The notes under the pieces were generated by a model. It was given only the letters and a program-made list of their open reading frames with translations. It made no database searches and was not told the DNA's origin. Of a stretch of DNA of 64,000 nucleotides, positions 16,104-24,780 are shown in pieces (the stretch's first letter is position 1; each line of letters begins with the position of its first letter). The translations under genes were made by a program, and so were the position numbers. This stretch comes from CAYYKK01 sp046351395 (GTDB lineage Bacteria > Myxococcota_A > Polyangia > Polyangiales > Polyangiaceae), in the NCBI GenBank assembly GCA_046351395.1, contig JAXLYP010000025.1:107279-171278 (forward strand). The letters run 5' to 3'.

Positions 16104-17825
16104 TCACTCGCATTCGCCCTCGACGCACATCGTCCCGGACGCGCAGATCCTCCCGCATCGTCCGCAGTTCGGGTTGAAGCGGAGATCGACGCAGGATCCG
16201 TTGCAGCGGGCGAGGTTCGGCCCCGTGCACTTCAGGCAAGCGCCGGAGCAATACTCGTCCCCCTTGCAGAGATGGCCGCACGATCCGCAGTTGTTCGGGT
16301 CGCGCACCGTGTCGCGGCAAGTGCCGTCGCAATACGTTCCAAAGCACACGCAAACGTGATCCTCGGTGCACGCCTCGGTCCTCTGACAGTCTTCGGGGCC
16401 GTTGCAGCTCTGCTGTGGGGGTGTGCTGCTCGCTGCGGGTCGCGCGGACCCCTGAACGACGGGGGGATTGGGGAGGCGGCGCTTCGAAGGCTCGGCGGAC
16501 GCGCCCCGAGGGGGCACCGATGGCGTCGAGGGCGCCTCGGCTTCGTGGGTCGACGAAGGTGCGGCGCTCGACACGACGGGCGTCTCGTTGGCTGTCAACG
16601 TGGGCGCGCTCACGGGGACCGCTGGCGGTTCGGGTCGTCGCATGGCGATGCCGAGACCGAAGGCGACGCCCCCGACGCCGACGATCGCGCCGATCACGGC
16701 CGCCCACGGGAACCGGTTCGGACGGCTCGCCGCGAGCTCGGCGCTCCGCTGGGCGGGCGCGGGGGTCTCGACGTCGACACTGCTCTTCGCGTCCTCCACC
16801 TTCGGGGACGCCCGCTCCACGATCGGCGCCGTGGACCCGACCCGGGGCGCACGGAGCGAAGGCGGAGGCGCGACGTCCTCGAGCCCCTCGAGCGCCGCGA
16901 TCTGCTCCCGACGCGCCTCGAGGTCGTCCCCTACCAGGTCCTCCATCCACTCCGCGATCTCGCCGCTCGAGGCCACGCCCGCCTTCTCGATCGCCGTCGC
17001 CATCGCGCGCGCCGTCGCGTGCCGCTCGGCGCGCTCGCGCCGGAGCCCGGTCATGAGCGCCTCCCCGAGCGCCACCGGCACGTCGGGGTCTTCCTCGGCG
17101 GGGTTCGGGATCTCGCGCGAGAGGACGCTCTGGATGATCTCCCACTGCGTGTCGCCGGAGAACAGGCGCTCCGCGCGCAGGGTCTCCCAGAGCACGACGC
17201 TCGCGGCGAACACGTCGGTGCGCCGATCGACGTCGTTCGTGAGTTGCTCCGGGGCGAAGTAGCGGACCTTGCCCTTCATGTTCCCTTCCGCCGTGTGCTG
17301 CGAGCGCCCGAGCGCCTTCGCGACTCCGAAGTCGACGACGCGCGCGACGCCGTCCGCCCCGACGAGGATGTTCTGGGGAGACACGTCCCGGTGCACGATC
17401 TGGAGCGGCTTGCCGCCCTCCCCTCGCGCTTCGTGCGCGGCGTGGAGCCCGTGCAGCGCCTGCGCGACGATGCCCGCGGCGATCCGAGCTGGCACCTTGG
17501 CGCCCCGATCGCGCGCCGCGCGTATCAGCTTCGAGAGCGGCTCGCCGTGGACGTAGTCCATGACGAGGAGCAGCTCCTCGCCATCCTTCACGACGTCGTG
17601 CACGCTCACGACGTTCGGGTGCTGCACCCGCGCGGAGACGCGCGCCTCGTCCGTGAACATCGCGACGAACTCGCTGTCGTTCGCGAACTGAGGGTGCAGG
17701 CGCTTCAGCACCACGAGCCGCGCGAAGCCCGCGTCGGCGGAGAGCCGGCCGAAGTGGATGGACGCCATGCCGCCCGAGGCGAACGCCTCGAACATGAGGT
17801 ACCGACCGACGCGCCGCATGGGCAT
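16104..17825 (-). CDS. Ser/Thr protein kinase with a Cys-rich Stig1-like ectodomain
   Basis: 573 residues. The kinase domain (about 8-285) has a degenerate glycine loop ASGGMAS (16-22), Lys41, HRDVSPQN (145-152) and DFG (165-167), the subgroup common in Myxococcota. A TM helix lies at 373-395, then a Pro/Ser/Ala linker, then about 100 residues (474-573) with roughly 20 cysteines in recurring patterns such as DPNNCGSCGHLC and NPNCGRCGRIC. These resemble Stig1/tryptophan-synthase-beta-like cysteine repeats found in secreted myxobacterial proteins. The disulfide-rich tip should be periplasmic and could be a ligand sensor. The start MPMRRV is 85 nt from the divergent lipoprotein start at 17911. 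Confidence 0.9.
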   Translation of the reverse strand: MPMRRVGRYLMFEAFASGGMASIHFGRLSADAGFARLVVLKRLHPQFANDSEFVAMFTDEARVSARVQHPNVVSVHDVVKDGEELLLVMDYVHGEPLSKLIRAARDRGAKVPARIAAGIVAQALHGLHAAHEARGEGGKPLQIVHRDVSPQNILVGADGVARVVDFGVAKALGRSQHTAEGNMKGKVRYFAPEQLTNDVDRRTDVFAASVVLWETLRAERLFSGDTQWEIIQSVLSREIPNPAEEDPDVPVALGEALMTGLRRERAERHATARAMATAIEKAGVASSGEIAEWMEDLVGDDLEARREQIAALEGLEDVAPPPSLRAPRVGSTAPIVERASPKVEDAKSSVDVETPAPAQRSAELAASRPNRFPWAAVIGAIVGVGGVAFGLGIAMRRPEPPAVPVSAPTLTANETPVVSSAAPSSTHEAEAPSTPSVPPRGASAEPSKRRLPNPPVVQGSARPAASSTPPQQSCNGPEDCQRTEACTEDHVCVCFGTYCDGTCRDTVRDPNNCGSCGHLCKGDEYCSGACLKCTGPNLARCNGSCVDLRFNPNCGRCGRICASGTMCVEGECE

Positions 17826-17910
17826 GCGGGACCACGGTAGAGCCGGCCCCTCCGAGGCTCAACCGCGGTGAGCGGCGGCAGAGCCGCGCGCGGCGCGCTA
17901 CGACTCCATC

Positions 17911-18270
17911 ATGGTCTCCGAGCGGACGCGCCTTGCGTGCATCGCCACCGTCGCCAGCGCGGCGGCGTGCAGTCCGCTCCCCCACACGGTTCCGGACGAG
18001 CACGCCGTGATCGCCGGCCTCGCGCCGACCTTCCTCCGTTGCTACGACGACGAGCTCGAGACGGCGCCCGAGATGCGAGGCGACGTTCGGCTCGAGGCCC
18101 GCGTCGACGCCCGGGGGCACGTGACGCGCGTCGTCACCATGATGAACGGGTCGCTCAGCGCGACCGTGCTCGCGTGCCTCGAGGAGCACATGAAGACCGC
18201 TCGATTCTCCCCGCCCGACGACGAGCCCGCGATCGTCGTCGTCCCGATGACGTTCGAGCCGGCTCGCTGA
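17911..18270 (+). CDS. Small lipoprotein with AgmX/PglI C-terminal-like domain
   Basis: 119 residues. A signal peptide ends in a lipobox-like SAAAC with Cys20. The rest matches the AgmX/PglI-type (TonB-C-like) domain: FLRCYDDEL, RGDVRLEARVDARGHV and LACLEEHMKTARFSPP, with the two conserved cysteines. In Myxococcus, AgmX and PglI are gliding-motility-associated proteins, but this fold is widespread in myxobacteria and often sits in stand-alone lipoproteins. No motility gene is nearby, so I would not assign a motility role. It is divergent from the kinase at 17825. Confidence 0.75.
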   Translation: MVSERTRLACIATVASAAACSPLPHTVPDEHAVIAGLAPTFLRCYDDELETAPEMRGDVRLEARVDARGHVTRVVTMMNGSLSATVLACLEEHMKTARFSPPDDEPAIVVVPMTFEPAR

Positions 18271-18342
18271 ACAGCGGGACACCGCCTCCATCGAGCGCGG
18301 ACGACTCCGTCGGCGCGTGCCGAAGAGGAGCGACACGCAGAG

Positions 18343-18371
18343 ATTATTGTTCTGCGCGCTCGAACAATGAT
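18343..18371. promoter_or_regulatory. AT-rich inverted repeat, candidate operator
   Basis: The arms ATTATTGTTC (18343-18352) and GAACAATGAT (18362-18371) are complementary at 9 of 10 positions, with a 9-nt spacer. The site is conspicuously AT-rich for this genome and lies 52 nt upstream of the ATG of the RCC1 lipoprotein gene at 18423. Spacing of one helical turn between half-sites fits a dimeric repressor or activator. A weak hairpin terminator for the upstream gene is the alternative, but no T-tract follows. Confidence 0.45.
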
Positions 18372-18422
18372 AGTCGGATCATCCGGGCTCTGCGGCGGCG
18401 GCGCGTCGCTACAGTCGATTGC

Positions 18423-20510
18423 ATGAAGTCGCCCGTCGCCGCGCTCACGTCCGTCCTCCTGCTCTCCGCCTGTCGCGACGTCGACGTGCGCCGCACGGGC
18501 GCGCAAGACCCGCCGTTCGACCCCGGGAGAGCGCCGCTCGGCCCCGTCCGCGCGGTCGCCGTCGCTACGGACCGCACCTGCGCGATCGACGAGGCTGGGA
18601 GCGTCTTGTGCTGGGGCTTGGATCTGCTCTCCCCCGACTGGGGCGCGGCGAACCTCGCGCCCGTCCGCGTCGAAGGCGTGGACGGAGCGACGGAGATCGC
18701 GCTCTCCGAGTCGTACGCGTGCGCGACGTCCGCCTCGGGCATCCAGTGCTGGGGGACGGTACCTTGGGCGACGCTCGGGGCGCCGAAAACCTCCCCCGAG
18801 CTCCTCGCGAACTCGAGCAACGCCCGCGGCCTCACCGTGGCGCAAGGCCGAGTGTGCGCGATCGTCGGGGAGACGAGCGCGGGTACGAATCCAGGGGTCG
18901 TTGGCCGCGTGCGGTGTTGGGGCACGGCCTCCGATCCGGAGGCGTGCTTCAGCGGGGGCCAGCCAGCCACCGCCGACGGGTTCGACATTCCCGGAGTGGA
19001 CGACGCGACGACGGTGCAGGCGAGCGGCGGCGCGACGTGCTTCACGCGTGCGACCGGCGCGCCGCGCTGCTGGATCGTCGGGGCCAACGAGGAGCCCGAG
19101 GCCATGGTGGACCTCGCGCTCCCGGGGGCGACGTCGCTTGCCATCTCGCAATCGGACGGTTGCTACTCGGCGCACGCGCTCTACTGCGGCGTCCTCCCCG
19201 ACGGCGCCGTCGATTGTCTGGAGGGATTGGGCACCGAGGTCGACGAGCCCGTGCTGCATGTCTACGACGGGAAACCCGCGGCCGCGCGCGTGGTATGGGC
19301 CGATCCCCTGGCGGAGACGACGTGCGTCCTCACGGAGAGCGGCGCGCTGCGCTGCGGCGGCGCGGACGTGCTCTCTGCGGACGACGTCGCGTTCGCGTCG
19401 TCGCACGCCTGCGCGATCGTCGGGGGCGATCTCCGCTGTTGGGGCAGCAACGAGGGCGGCGCGCTCGGCCTCGGTATCCCGGCGCGTCGCTCCGAGGCGA
19501 GGCCCGTCGCTGGACTGTCCGACGTCGTGTCCCTGGACGCGGGCGCGGATCACACGTGCGCCACGCGCGACAATGGAGAGGTCGTCTGCTGGGGGAGCAA
19601 CGCGGCCGCGCAGCGCGGGTGGACGTCGTCTCCTGTCGAAGCGACCTATCACCCGCGTTGGGCTTGGTACGCGGACGAAGTGTCGGAGCTCCCGCGCGCC
19701 GTCGATGGAGTCTCGCCCGCGAGCGGAGTCTTCGCCGAACAATATCGGACGTGCGCGTCCACCCTGGACGGCGGCGTCACCTGCTGGGGTCAGGATCTCA
19801 CCCAGCGGCTCTCGCTCGCGACGCCGACCGTCATCGCGGGCGTGAGCGCCGCGATCGACGTCGCCCCCGGCGACGACTCGGAGAGCTGCGCGGTCCAAGC
19901 AGATGGCGGAGTGTCCTGTTGGGGGCGCGGCTGGTACGGCACGCGGGTCGGCGTCGAGCACCTCGCGCTGCCGGGACCTGCGGTCGCCGTCGACGGGGAC
20001 ACCTATGACGCGTGCGCGCTCCTCGCCGACGGCGAAGTGTACTGTTGGGGTGGCCATGTGGAGGGGAGCATCGGCGCGGAGGGCGACCCGCTCGCGCCGA
20101 AGAAGCGCGTCGGCGTGGAGGACGCCATCGATCTCTCCGGGAGCTGCGTCGTCACCGGCGCTCACGACCTCGTGTGTTGGGCGTTCCCATGGAACGGGGA
20201 GCTCGTCCAAAACGGCGCGCCCACCGTGATCGCCACCGGTGTACGGGACGTCGATGGCCCCTGCGTCGTCCGCGACGACGGCACGGTCGCCTGCTTCGCC
20301 GACTTCGGCGCGATCGACCCCACGATCGCCGAGCCGAAGACCGTCCCGGGTTTGTCCGACGCGACGAAGGTCGCGGCAGGCGCTCGGCACGCGTGCGCGC
20401 TGCGGACGGACGCTACGGTGGTTTGCTGGGGATGGGCGTCCGGCGGGCGGCTCGGCGACGGCTCGGCGACGGTGTTCCCCCATCCCGTCTCCGTCGATGC
20501 GCCTTGGTGA
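18423..20510 (+). CDS. RCC1-repeat lipoprotein
   Basis: 695 residues from the ATG at 18423, with a short signal peptide and lipobox LLSAC (Cys17). About a dozen repeats of roughly 45-55 residues carry the RCC1/BLIP-II signature: a Cys-x-Trp-Gly motif (for example CWGLD, CWGSN, CWGQD, CWGRG) preceded by ATSASG/CAVQADG-type turns. RCC1 propellers in bacteria are found in many secreted myxobacterial proteins and are binding scaffolds, not exchange factors. Two cysteines per repeat suggest disulfide-stapled blades. An AT-rich inverted repeat lies upstream. It converges on the FGE-fold lipoprotein gene, 92 nt apart. Confidence 0.88.
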   Translation: MKSPVAALTSVLLLSACRDVDVRRTGAQDPPFDPGRAPLGPVRAVAVATDRTCAIDEAGSVLCWGLDLLSPDWGAANLAPVRVEGVDGATEIALSESYACATSASGIQCWGTVPWATLGAPKTSPELLANSSNARGLTVAQGRVCAIVGETSAGTNPGVVGRVRCWGTASDPEACFSGGQPATADGFDIPGVDDATTVQASGGATCFTRATGAPRCWIVGANEEPEAMVDLALPGATSLAISQSDGCYSAHALYCGVLPDGAVDCLEGLGTEVDEPVLHVYDGKPAAARVVWADPLAETTCVLTESGALRCGGADVLSADDVAFASSHACAIVGGDLRCWGSNEGGALGLGIPARRSEARPVAGLSDVVSLDAGADHTCATRDNGEVVCWGSNAAAQRGWTSSPVEATYHPRWAWYADEVSELPRAVDGVSPASGVFAEQYRTCASTLDGGVTCWGQDLTQRLSLATPTVIAGVSAAIDVAPGDDSESCAVQADGGVSCWGRGWYGTRVGVEHLALPGPAVAVDGDTYDACALLADGEVYCWGGHVEGSIGAEGDPLAPKKRVGVEDAIDLSGSCVVTGAHDLVCWAFPWNGELVQNGAPTVIATGVRDVDGPCVVRDDGTVACFADFGAIDPTIAEPKTVPGLSDATKVAAGARHACALRTDATVVCWGWASGGRLGDGSATVFPHPVSVDAPW

Positions 20511-20602
20511 TCACAGCCCTGCCGGTGTCACGCGGTCGGACGTCGGGACGATACGCTGGGCGCGCGCCGGCCTGGGTCCGAGGCGTCTGATGGGCCGACC
20601 GC

Positions 20603-21484
20603 TCAGGGCGTGGGCGGCGCGTCCATGAAGCAGCGCATGCCGCCGTACCCGCATTTGTAGATCTGCTTGAAGCCGCCCGGCCGCGCGACCGGCAGGCCCT
20701 GGGCGGACCCGTCCTTCCAGCTGCCGCCGTGGCACACCATCTCCGTCCCGGTAGCCGCTGCTTTGGAGCTCGTCCACTCGAAGACATTCCCCGTGAGATC
20801 GACGATGCCCTGCGGATTGGTCCCGCCCGGGTGGCTCCCTACCTCGCACGGTCCACTGAGCGGACCACCGGGCTCGCCGGACCAACAGGCTTGGTCCTTC
20901 GGCTCTTCGTTGCCCCAGGCATACTTGCGGCCTTCGTCCCCGTTGCGACCGACCCACTCCCACTCCTCGTCGAGCGGGAGGCGCGCGCCGCGCTGCTCGC
21001 AGAACGTCTTCGCTTGGCTGTAGTCGACGCAGACAATCGGCTTGTTCTCGGCGCCCGCGACCCCATACGTGAAGCCCTTGCCACAATCCAACGTGGTGCT
21101 CGTGCACTTGCCGGATTGGACGCACGCCGTGTAGGCGGCCGTCGTGACCTCGGTCTTGTCGACGCAGAGGTCCTTGATGTCGACCTTGCGCTTCATCGCG
21201 CCGGCCTCGAAGTGGCCGCCCTTCACCTTCACCATCCCATCGGGGCACTCCGGCTTCGGCGGCGGGGCGACGACGACCGCGCTCGCGCTCGGCGCGGGGG
21301 TCGCCGAAGCGCTCGCGACGGGGGCGGCCGTCTCGGTGGGCGCCGCACTGACGACAGGCGGCGGAGCGCTGTGCGAGGCCACGGGGTTCGAAGCGTCCGA
21401 CGCCGGCGACGCGCTGCACGCGGCGGCGACGAGGGCGACGACGGCGGGCGATACGGCGAGCAAGAACGCGGATCGGTTGGACAT
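20603..21484 (-). CDS. FGE-sulfatase (SUMF1) fold lipoprotein
   Basis: 293 residues from the ATG at 21484, which is preceded by GAGGG; upstream codons are not protein-like. The signal peptide ends in AAC (Cys23), followed by a Ser/Ala/Pro-rich linker (24-75). The C-terminal 215 residues have the formylglycine-generating-enzyme fold: VDKTEVTTAAYTACV, RLPLDEEWEWVGR, YAWGNEEP, DLTGNVFEWTS and the terminal CGYGGMRC. The paired active-site cysteines of true FGE (CxxxxC after GGS) are absent at GGSWKDG, so sulfatase activation is unlikely. A binding or structural role outside the cytoplasm is more likely. It is divergent from the di-haem gene, with only 38 nt between start codons. Confidence 0.85.
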   Translation of the reverse strand: MSNRSAFLLAVSPAVVALVAAACSASPASDASNPVASHSAPPPVVSAAPTETAAPVASASATPAPSASAVVVAPPPKPECPDGMVKVKGGHFEAGAMKRKVDIKDLCVDKTEVTTAAYTACVQSGKCTSTTLDCGKGFTYGVAGAENKPIVCVDYSQAKTFCEQRGARLPLDEEWEWVGRNGDEGRKYAWGNEEPKDQACWSGEPGGPLSGPCEVGSHPGGTNPQGIVDLTGNVFEWTSSKAAATGTEMVCHGGSWKDGSAQGLPVARPGGFKQIYKCGYGGMRCFMDAPPTP

Positions 21485-21522
21485 GATTCCCTCGGCGAGC
21501 GCCTTACTGGAGGCGGGCTTGT

Positions 21523-23865
21523 GTGTCGACGGCCGATCGGAGATCCTCGGCGCCACTCGTGTACGACGCGCGTTGGCTGTTGCTTTCCTCGGTCGCGCTC
21601 TCGGCGGTGCTCGCGGGATCGTGTGGCGACTCGTCGGGCGCGCCTCCGTCGACGAACACTTCACTTCTGCCCTCCGCGAGCGTGATCGCGAGCGTGAGCA
21701 ACGCGCCCCCGCCCGTCACGACGCCCGCGCCGCCCCCCGCGGGGCGCGCGAAGCCGACTGTCACGCAAGGCAGCGCGGTCGCGACGACCCTCGGCGGGGA
21801 TCGCGTGCTGGTCGCCGACGAGGATCACGAGGTCGTCTTCATCGCTTCGCCGAAGCTCGACGATCCTGCGGCCGTGCGCGTCGTACCGATGCCGGGCCCT
21901 CCCGCGCAGATCGTCGCGCTCGACGGCGTCCTCCTCGTGACGATCCGGACCGTCCCTACCGACGCGAGCCGCGCCGCGCGCGACGCGATCCGGGGGCCCG
22001 TCCCCGAGGCGGCCAACGTGAAGGCGTTCGTCCCCACCGACACGCCACCCAAGAAGGAGCAGCTCAAGCGCACGGCGCAGGCGCCGAAGCTCGATCCGAC
22101 CATCGTGCGCCAGAGCAAGGGCGGGTTGCTCGTCGCGTTCGCGCGCGACGAAGCGAAGGGCCTCGTCGAGATCGGCCGCGTCGACGTCGCGCCCGACGCA
22201 TGGGGCGTGTCCGTCGATCCCAACGGCACGCGCGGGATCGTGTCGAGCCCGTGGGCCGCGGAGGTGGCCGTGATCGACGTCACGGATCCGAAGGCGATGA
22301 AGGTCGTCGCGAAGCTCCCGACCGCGCGAGAGCCGCGCGCGATCGCGGTGTCGCGAGAGGGGACGACGGCGTGGGTCTCGCACCTCGCGGGCTCCGCGCT
22401 CACGCGCATCGACGATCTCGGAGGCACGCCGCGCGCGTCCGCACAGCCGCTGCCCGCGGCGCCCGAGCGGGGCCCGGCCGGTCACGCGCTGGCCGCGTCG
22501 CTCGGCTACGGCTTGGCGCTCTCCCCCGACGGCAAGATCCTGTTCGCGCCGCGCCACGCGATCGGCGCGGAAGGAAACGCCAGCTGGTGGGGCGCACCGA
22601 CGGTCGACGTCATGGACACGTCGACCGGAGAGTCGCTCCAGCCGGTGCGCGCGAACGGCGCGCCCGTCGCAACCGCCCACCCCTCCGCGATGCAGGATCC
22701 GCCCGAGTGGGGCGCGCTCGAAGGCCAGGCGCCCGCGCCGTCGCTCGAGCTCGTGCAGCCGCGCGCCGTCGTCTACTGGAAGAAGAACGACGCGCTACTC
22801 GTCGTGAGCGAGGGGAGCGACGCCGTCACCGAGGTCGACGCGCTCGCCCCGAGCCCCGCGCTCGCGATCATCGACGTGTTCAAGCTCGGTCGGGCGTACG
22901 CGAAGTACGGGGATTTCCCCGCGAGCGGCGGCGCGCCGGCGGGCATCGCGCTCAGCCCCGACGAGTCGGCGATGTACGTCTTCTGCCGATCGACGTTCGA
23001 TCTCGCCCGCATCGATCTCGAGTCGAAGACAGAGACGTGGCTGCACCTCGCGGAGGACGCGCTCCCGCCCGCGGCCGCGCGGGGCCGCGCGCTCTTCTAC
23101 GTCGCGCGGCCCGGCATCCTGAGCGGAGGCCTGGGGTGCGCGTCCTGCCACCCCGAAGGGCGCGACGACGGCTACACCTGGCGCGAGGGCAAGCTCGACG
23201 TGAGCGGGGGCGCGGGCAATGGCGAGCGGTTCGTCGCGCTGCGCGCGAACATCAAGCACGAGTTCTTCTCGGCCCAGCGGGGCACCACGGAGCACATCCC
23301 GCTCTATCCGCGCCAGACGCCCATGATCGCGGGTCGGCTGCGCGCGAACGGGCCGTACGCCTGGCACGGCGAGGACAAAGACATGCTCGAGCGGCTGATG
23401 AAGGGCTCGAACTTGCACCGGGGCGGTTGGGAGAAGGGGATCTCGATCGACGTCGGCCAGGGCATCGCGATGATCGACTACCTCATCGAGTACGGGCGCG
23501 CCGGGCTCCTGCCGCCCCCGACGCTCGCGCGCGACCTCACGGATCAGGAGAAGCACGGCAAGGAGCTCTTCGAGAGCAACCGAACGGGCTGCGCGGGGTG
23601 CCACAAGCCCGAGCGGGAGATGACCGATCGGTCCATCCCCACGCTCAACCCGCTCCCGACGCTGCCCGGGTTCGACGACGAAGAGAACCACGCGTTCAAG
23701 ACACCGTCGCTCTGGTTCCTCGCGGGATCGGCGCCCTATTTCCACGACGGCAGCGCCGCGACCCTCGAGGCTCTGATCGAGAACAATGGCGCGCGCATGG
23801 GCACCACCGGCGGGCTGAGCCCGGACGATCGCGACGCGCTCGTCGCCTATTTGAGGACACTGTGA
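21523..23865 (+). CDS. Di-haem cytochrome (MauG/CcpA-like) with N-terminal propeller, lipoprotein-like
   Basis: 780 residues from a GTG with GGAGG nine bases upstream (21509-21513). The signal segment ends in LAGSC (Cys34). Residues 85-510 show YncE/7-propeller strands (for example VAVIDVTDP and GIALSPDESAMYVFC). The C-terminal region has two c-type haem sites, CASCH (539-543) and CAGCH (690-694), with FKTPSLWFLAGSAPYFHDGS, typical of the bacterial cytochrome c peroxidase/MauG family. Fusion of a YncE-like propeller to a MauG-like module is known in secreted proteins, but the substrate is unknown. It should act in the periplasm and needs cytochrome c maturation. Its stop overlaps the next start by 4 nt. 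Confidence 0.87.
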   Translation: MSTADRRSSAPLVYDARWLLLSSVALSAVLAGSCGDSSGAPPSTNTSLLPSASVIASVSNAPPPVTTPAPPPAGRAKPTVTQGSAVATTLGGDRVLVADEDHEVVFIASPKLDDPAAVRVVPMPGPPAQIVALDGVLLVTIRTVPTDASRAARDAIRGPVPEAANVKAFVPTDTPPKKEQLKRTAQAPKLDPTIVRQSKGGLLVAFARDEAKGLVEIGRVDVAPDAWGVSVDPNGTRGIVSSPWAAEVAVIDVTDPKAMKVVAKLPTAREPRAIAVSREGTTAWVSHLAGSALTRIDDLGGTPRASAQPLPAAPERGPAGHALAASLGYGLALSPDGKILFAPRHAIGAEGNASWWGAPTVDVMDTSTGESLQPVRANGAPVATAHPSAMQDPPEWGALEGQAPAPSLELVQPRAVVYWKKNDALLVVSEGSDAVTEVDALAPSPALAIIDVFKLGRAYAKYGDFPASGGAPAGIALSPDESAMYVFCRSTFDLARIDLESKTETWLHLAEDALPPAAARGRALFYVARPGILSGGLGCASCHPEGRDDGYTWREGKLDVSGGAGNGERFVALRANIKHEFFSAQRGTTEHIPLYPRQTPMIAGRLRANGPYAWHGEDKDMLERLMKGSNLHRGGWEKGISIDVGQGIAMIDYLIEYGRAGLLPPPTLARDLTDQEKHGKELFESNRTGCAGCHKPEREMTDRSIPTLNPLPTLPGFDDEENHAFKTPSLWFLAGSAPYFHDGSAATLEALIENNGARMGTTGGLSPDDRDALVAYLRTL

Positions 23866-24443
23866 AGAACTCGGTCGTCCACGCGCTGGTCGGGCTCTCT
23901 ATCGGGGCGGTCGTAGCGACCAGCCTCGCGCTCGGCGGCGTCGCCGAGGGAGGCCCGCCCTCCGGCAGCGCGGCGCCCCGCTCCTCCTCGCCCAAGACCG
24001 CGGAGGAGCCGCCGCAAGCCAGCCCGCTCGTGGAAGCAGACATTCCAAAGACGGAATCCCCCGCCCCCGAAGAGGCCGATTGGATGTCTGCGCCAGCGAT
24101 CGCGCTCAATCGCGGTGCGTGGGCGAGCGGCTGCTCGGGCAAGCGAGTCCGCGAGTGGGTTCGGATCACGTGCGCCGGATCGCCGGGCGTGGGCCTCGTC
24201 GCGGGCGATCCGAAGCTCGTGAAGCTCCACGCCAACGTGGACGAGACGCCGCCGCTCAAGATGGTGTCGTCCGCGGACATCGCCGTTCGCGCGGGCGCGA
24301 GCGTCGTCGTCACCTTCGTCGGGGCGCGGTCCGGCCTCTCGTCCATCTCCGCGGTCGAGGGACCCACGTTCCAGATGGGCTGGAGAGAGGGCGCCGGGCC
24401 GCTCCTCATAGGGTACGCGCCGCGCGCCGTGTCGACCGAATAG
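23862..24443 (+). CDS. Exported protein of unknown function, coupled to the di-haem cytochrome gene
   Basis: 193 residues. The GTG at 23862 overlaps the TGA of the cytochrome gene as GTGA, with in-frame protein-like sequence from the first codon. An N-terminal hydrophobic segment (about 7-29) looks like a signal peptide or anchor. It is followed by a Pro/Ser/Ala/Glu-rich stretch (30-70) and a compact domain with two cysteines (CSGKRVREWVRITCAG) that are likely to form a disulfide. I do not recognise the domain. Tight coupling suggests it is a partner or stabiliser of the cytochrome. The gene-free repeat region begins after its stop. Confidence 0.72.
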   Translation: MKNSVVHALVGLSIGAVVATSLALGGVAEGGPPSGSAAPRSSSPKTAEEPPQASPLVEADIPKTESPAPEEADWMSAPAIALNRGAWASGCSGKRVREWVRITCAGSPGVGLVAGDPKLVKLHANVDETPPLKMVSSADIAVRAGASVVVTFVGARSGLSSISAVEGPTFQMGWREGAGPLLIGYAPRAVSTE

Positions 24444-24532
24444 CGCCTTCACGGCTCTCCCCCCACTCGGGTAGATCGGCGACGCTGCAGCCCAATCGAC
24501 GAGCGGCTCCTCCGTCACGAGAGAAGAGGCAC

Positions 24533-24610
24533 AACCGCCAGGACCCGAGGGACGCCAAGGAGGAGAAAGTACACTTGCGATCCTTCTCACGCTTGGCGTC
24601 CTTGGCGGTT
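24533..24610. repeat. Imperfect inverted repeat of the AACCGCCAAGGACGCCAAG type
   Basis: The left arm 24533-24559 starts AACCGCCAGGA and ends GACGCCAAG. The right arm 24592-24610 is CTTGGCGTCCTTGGCGGTT, whose reverse complement AACCGCCAAGGACGCCAAG matches the left arm apart from an 8-nt insertion. The purine-rich loop contains GGAGGAGAAAGT. The outer flanks (AGAAG and CTTCT) also pair loosely. Part of the core, GGCGTCCTTGGCG, is found again at 4187-4199 beside the other dispersed repeat. It behaves as a non-coding, probably dispersed, palindromic element. Confidence 0.7.
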
Positions 24611-24649
24611 GAACTTCTGTGCTGTCGGAGATCGCGCCCGCCGATCGAG

Positions 24650-24734
24650 CAGGCTGTTGAAAAACTCCCTTCGCCCGCATCGACGAGGCATCCGCAGGGA
24701 CATCGTCGGCCCCTGCGGTGCCTACTCACGCGGC
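24650..24734. repeat. Dispersed repeat, copy 2
   Basis: An 85-nt relative of 4111-4189. It begins CAGGCTGTTGAAAAACTCC, which resembles the outer ends of several insertion-sequence families. It contains a long hairpin: GGCATCCGCAGGG (24688-24700) can pair with CCCTGCGGTGCC (24711-24722) with one bulge, around a CATCGTCGG loop. The shorter CGACGA/TCGTCG pairing is an alternative fold. Copy 1 has lost 6 nt in the right arm, which breaks the long stem, so copy 2 is closer to the intact form. No transposase remnant lies beside it. Confidence 0.8.
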
Positions 24735-24780
24735 TAAATCATTGAGCGCGATTCTGAATCAGTTTCAGAGGAGAGAGACG

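Noticed and set aside
17868..18422. N-terminal extension of the RCC1 lipoprotein frame
   Set aside because: Arg-rich, overlaps another lipoprotein gene; the ATG at 18423 gives a proper lipoprotein signal.
20603..21484. Active formylglycine-generating enzyme
   Set aside because: The fold matches, but the paired active-site cysteines are missing (GGSWKDG instead of a CxxxxC-containing loop), and no sulfatase is nearby.
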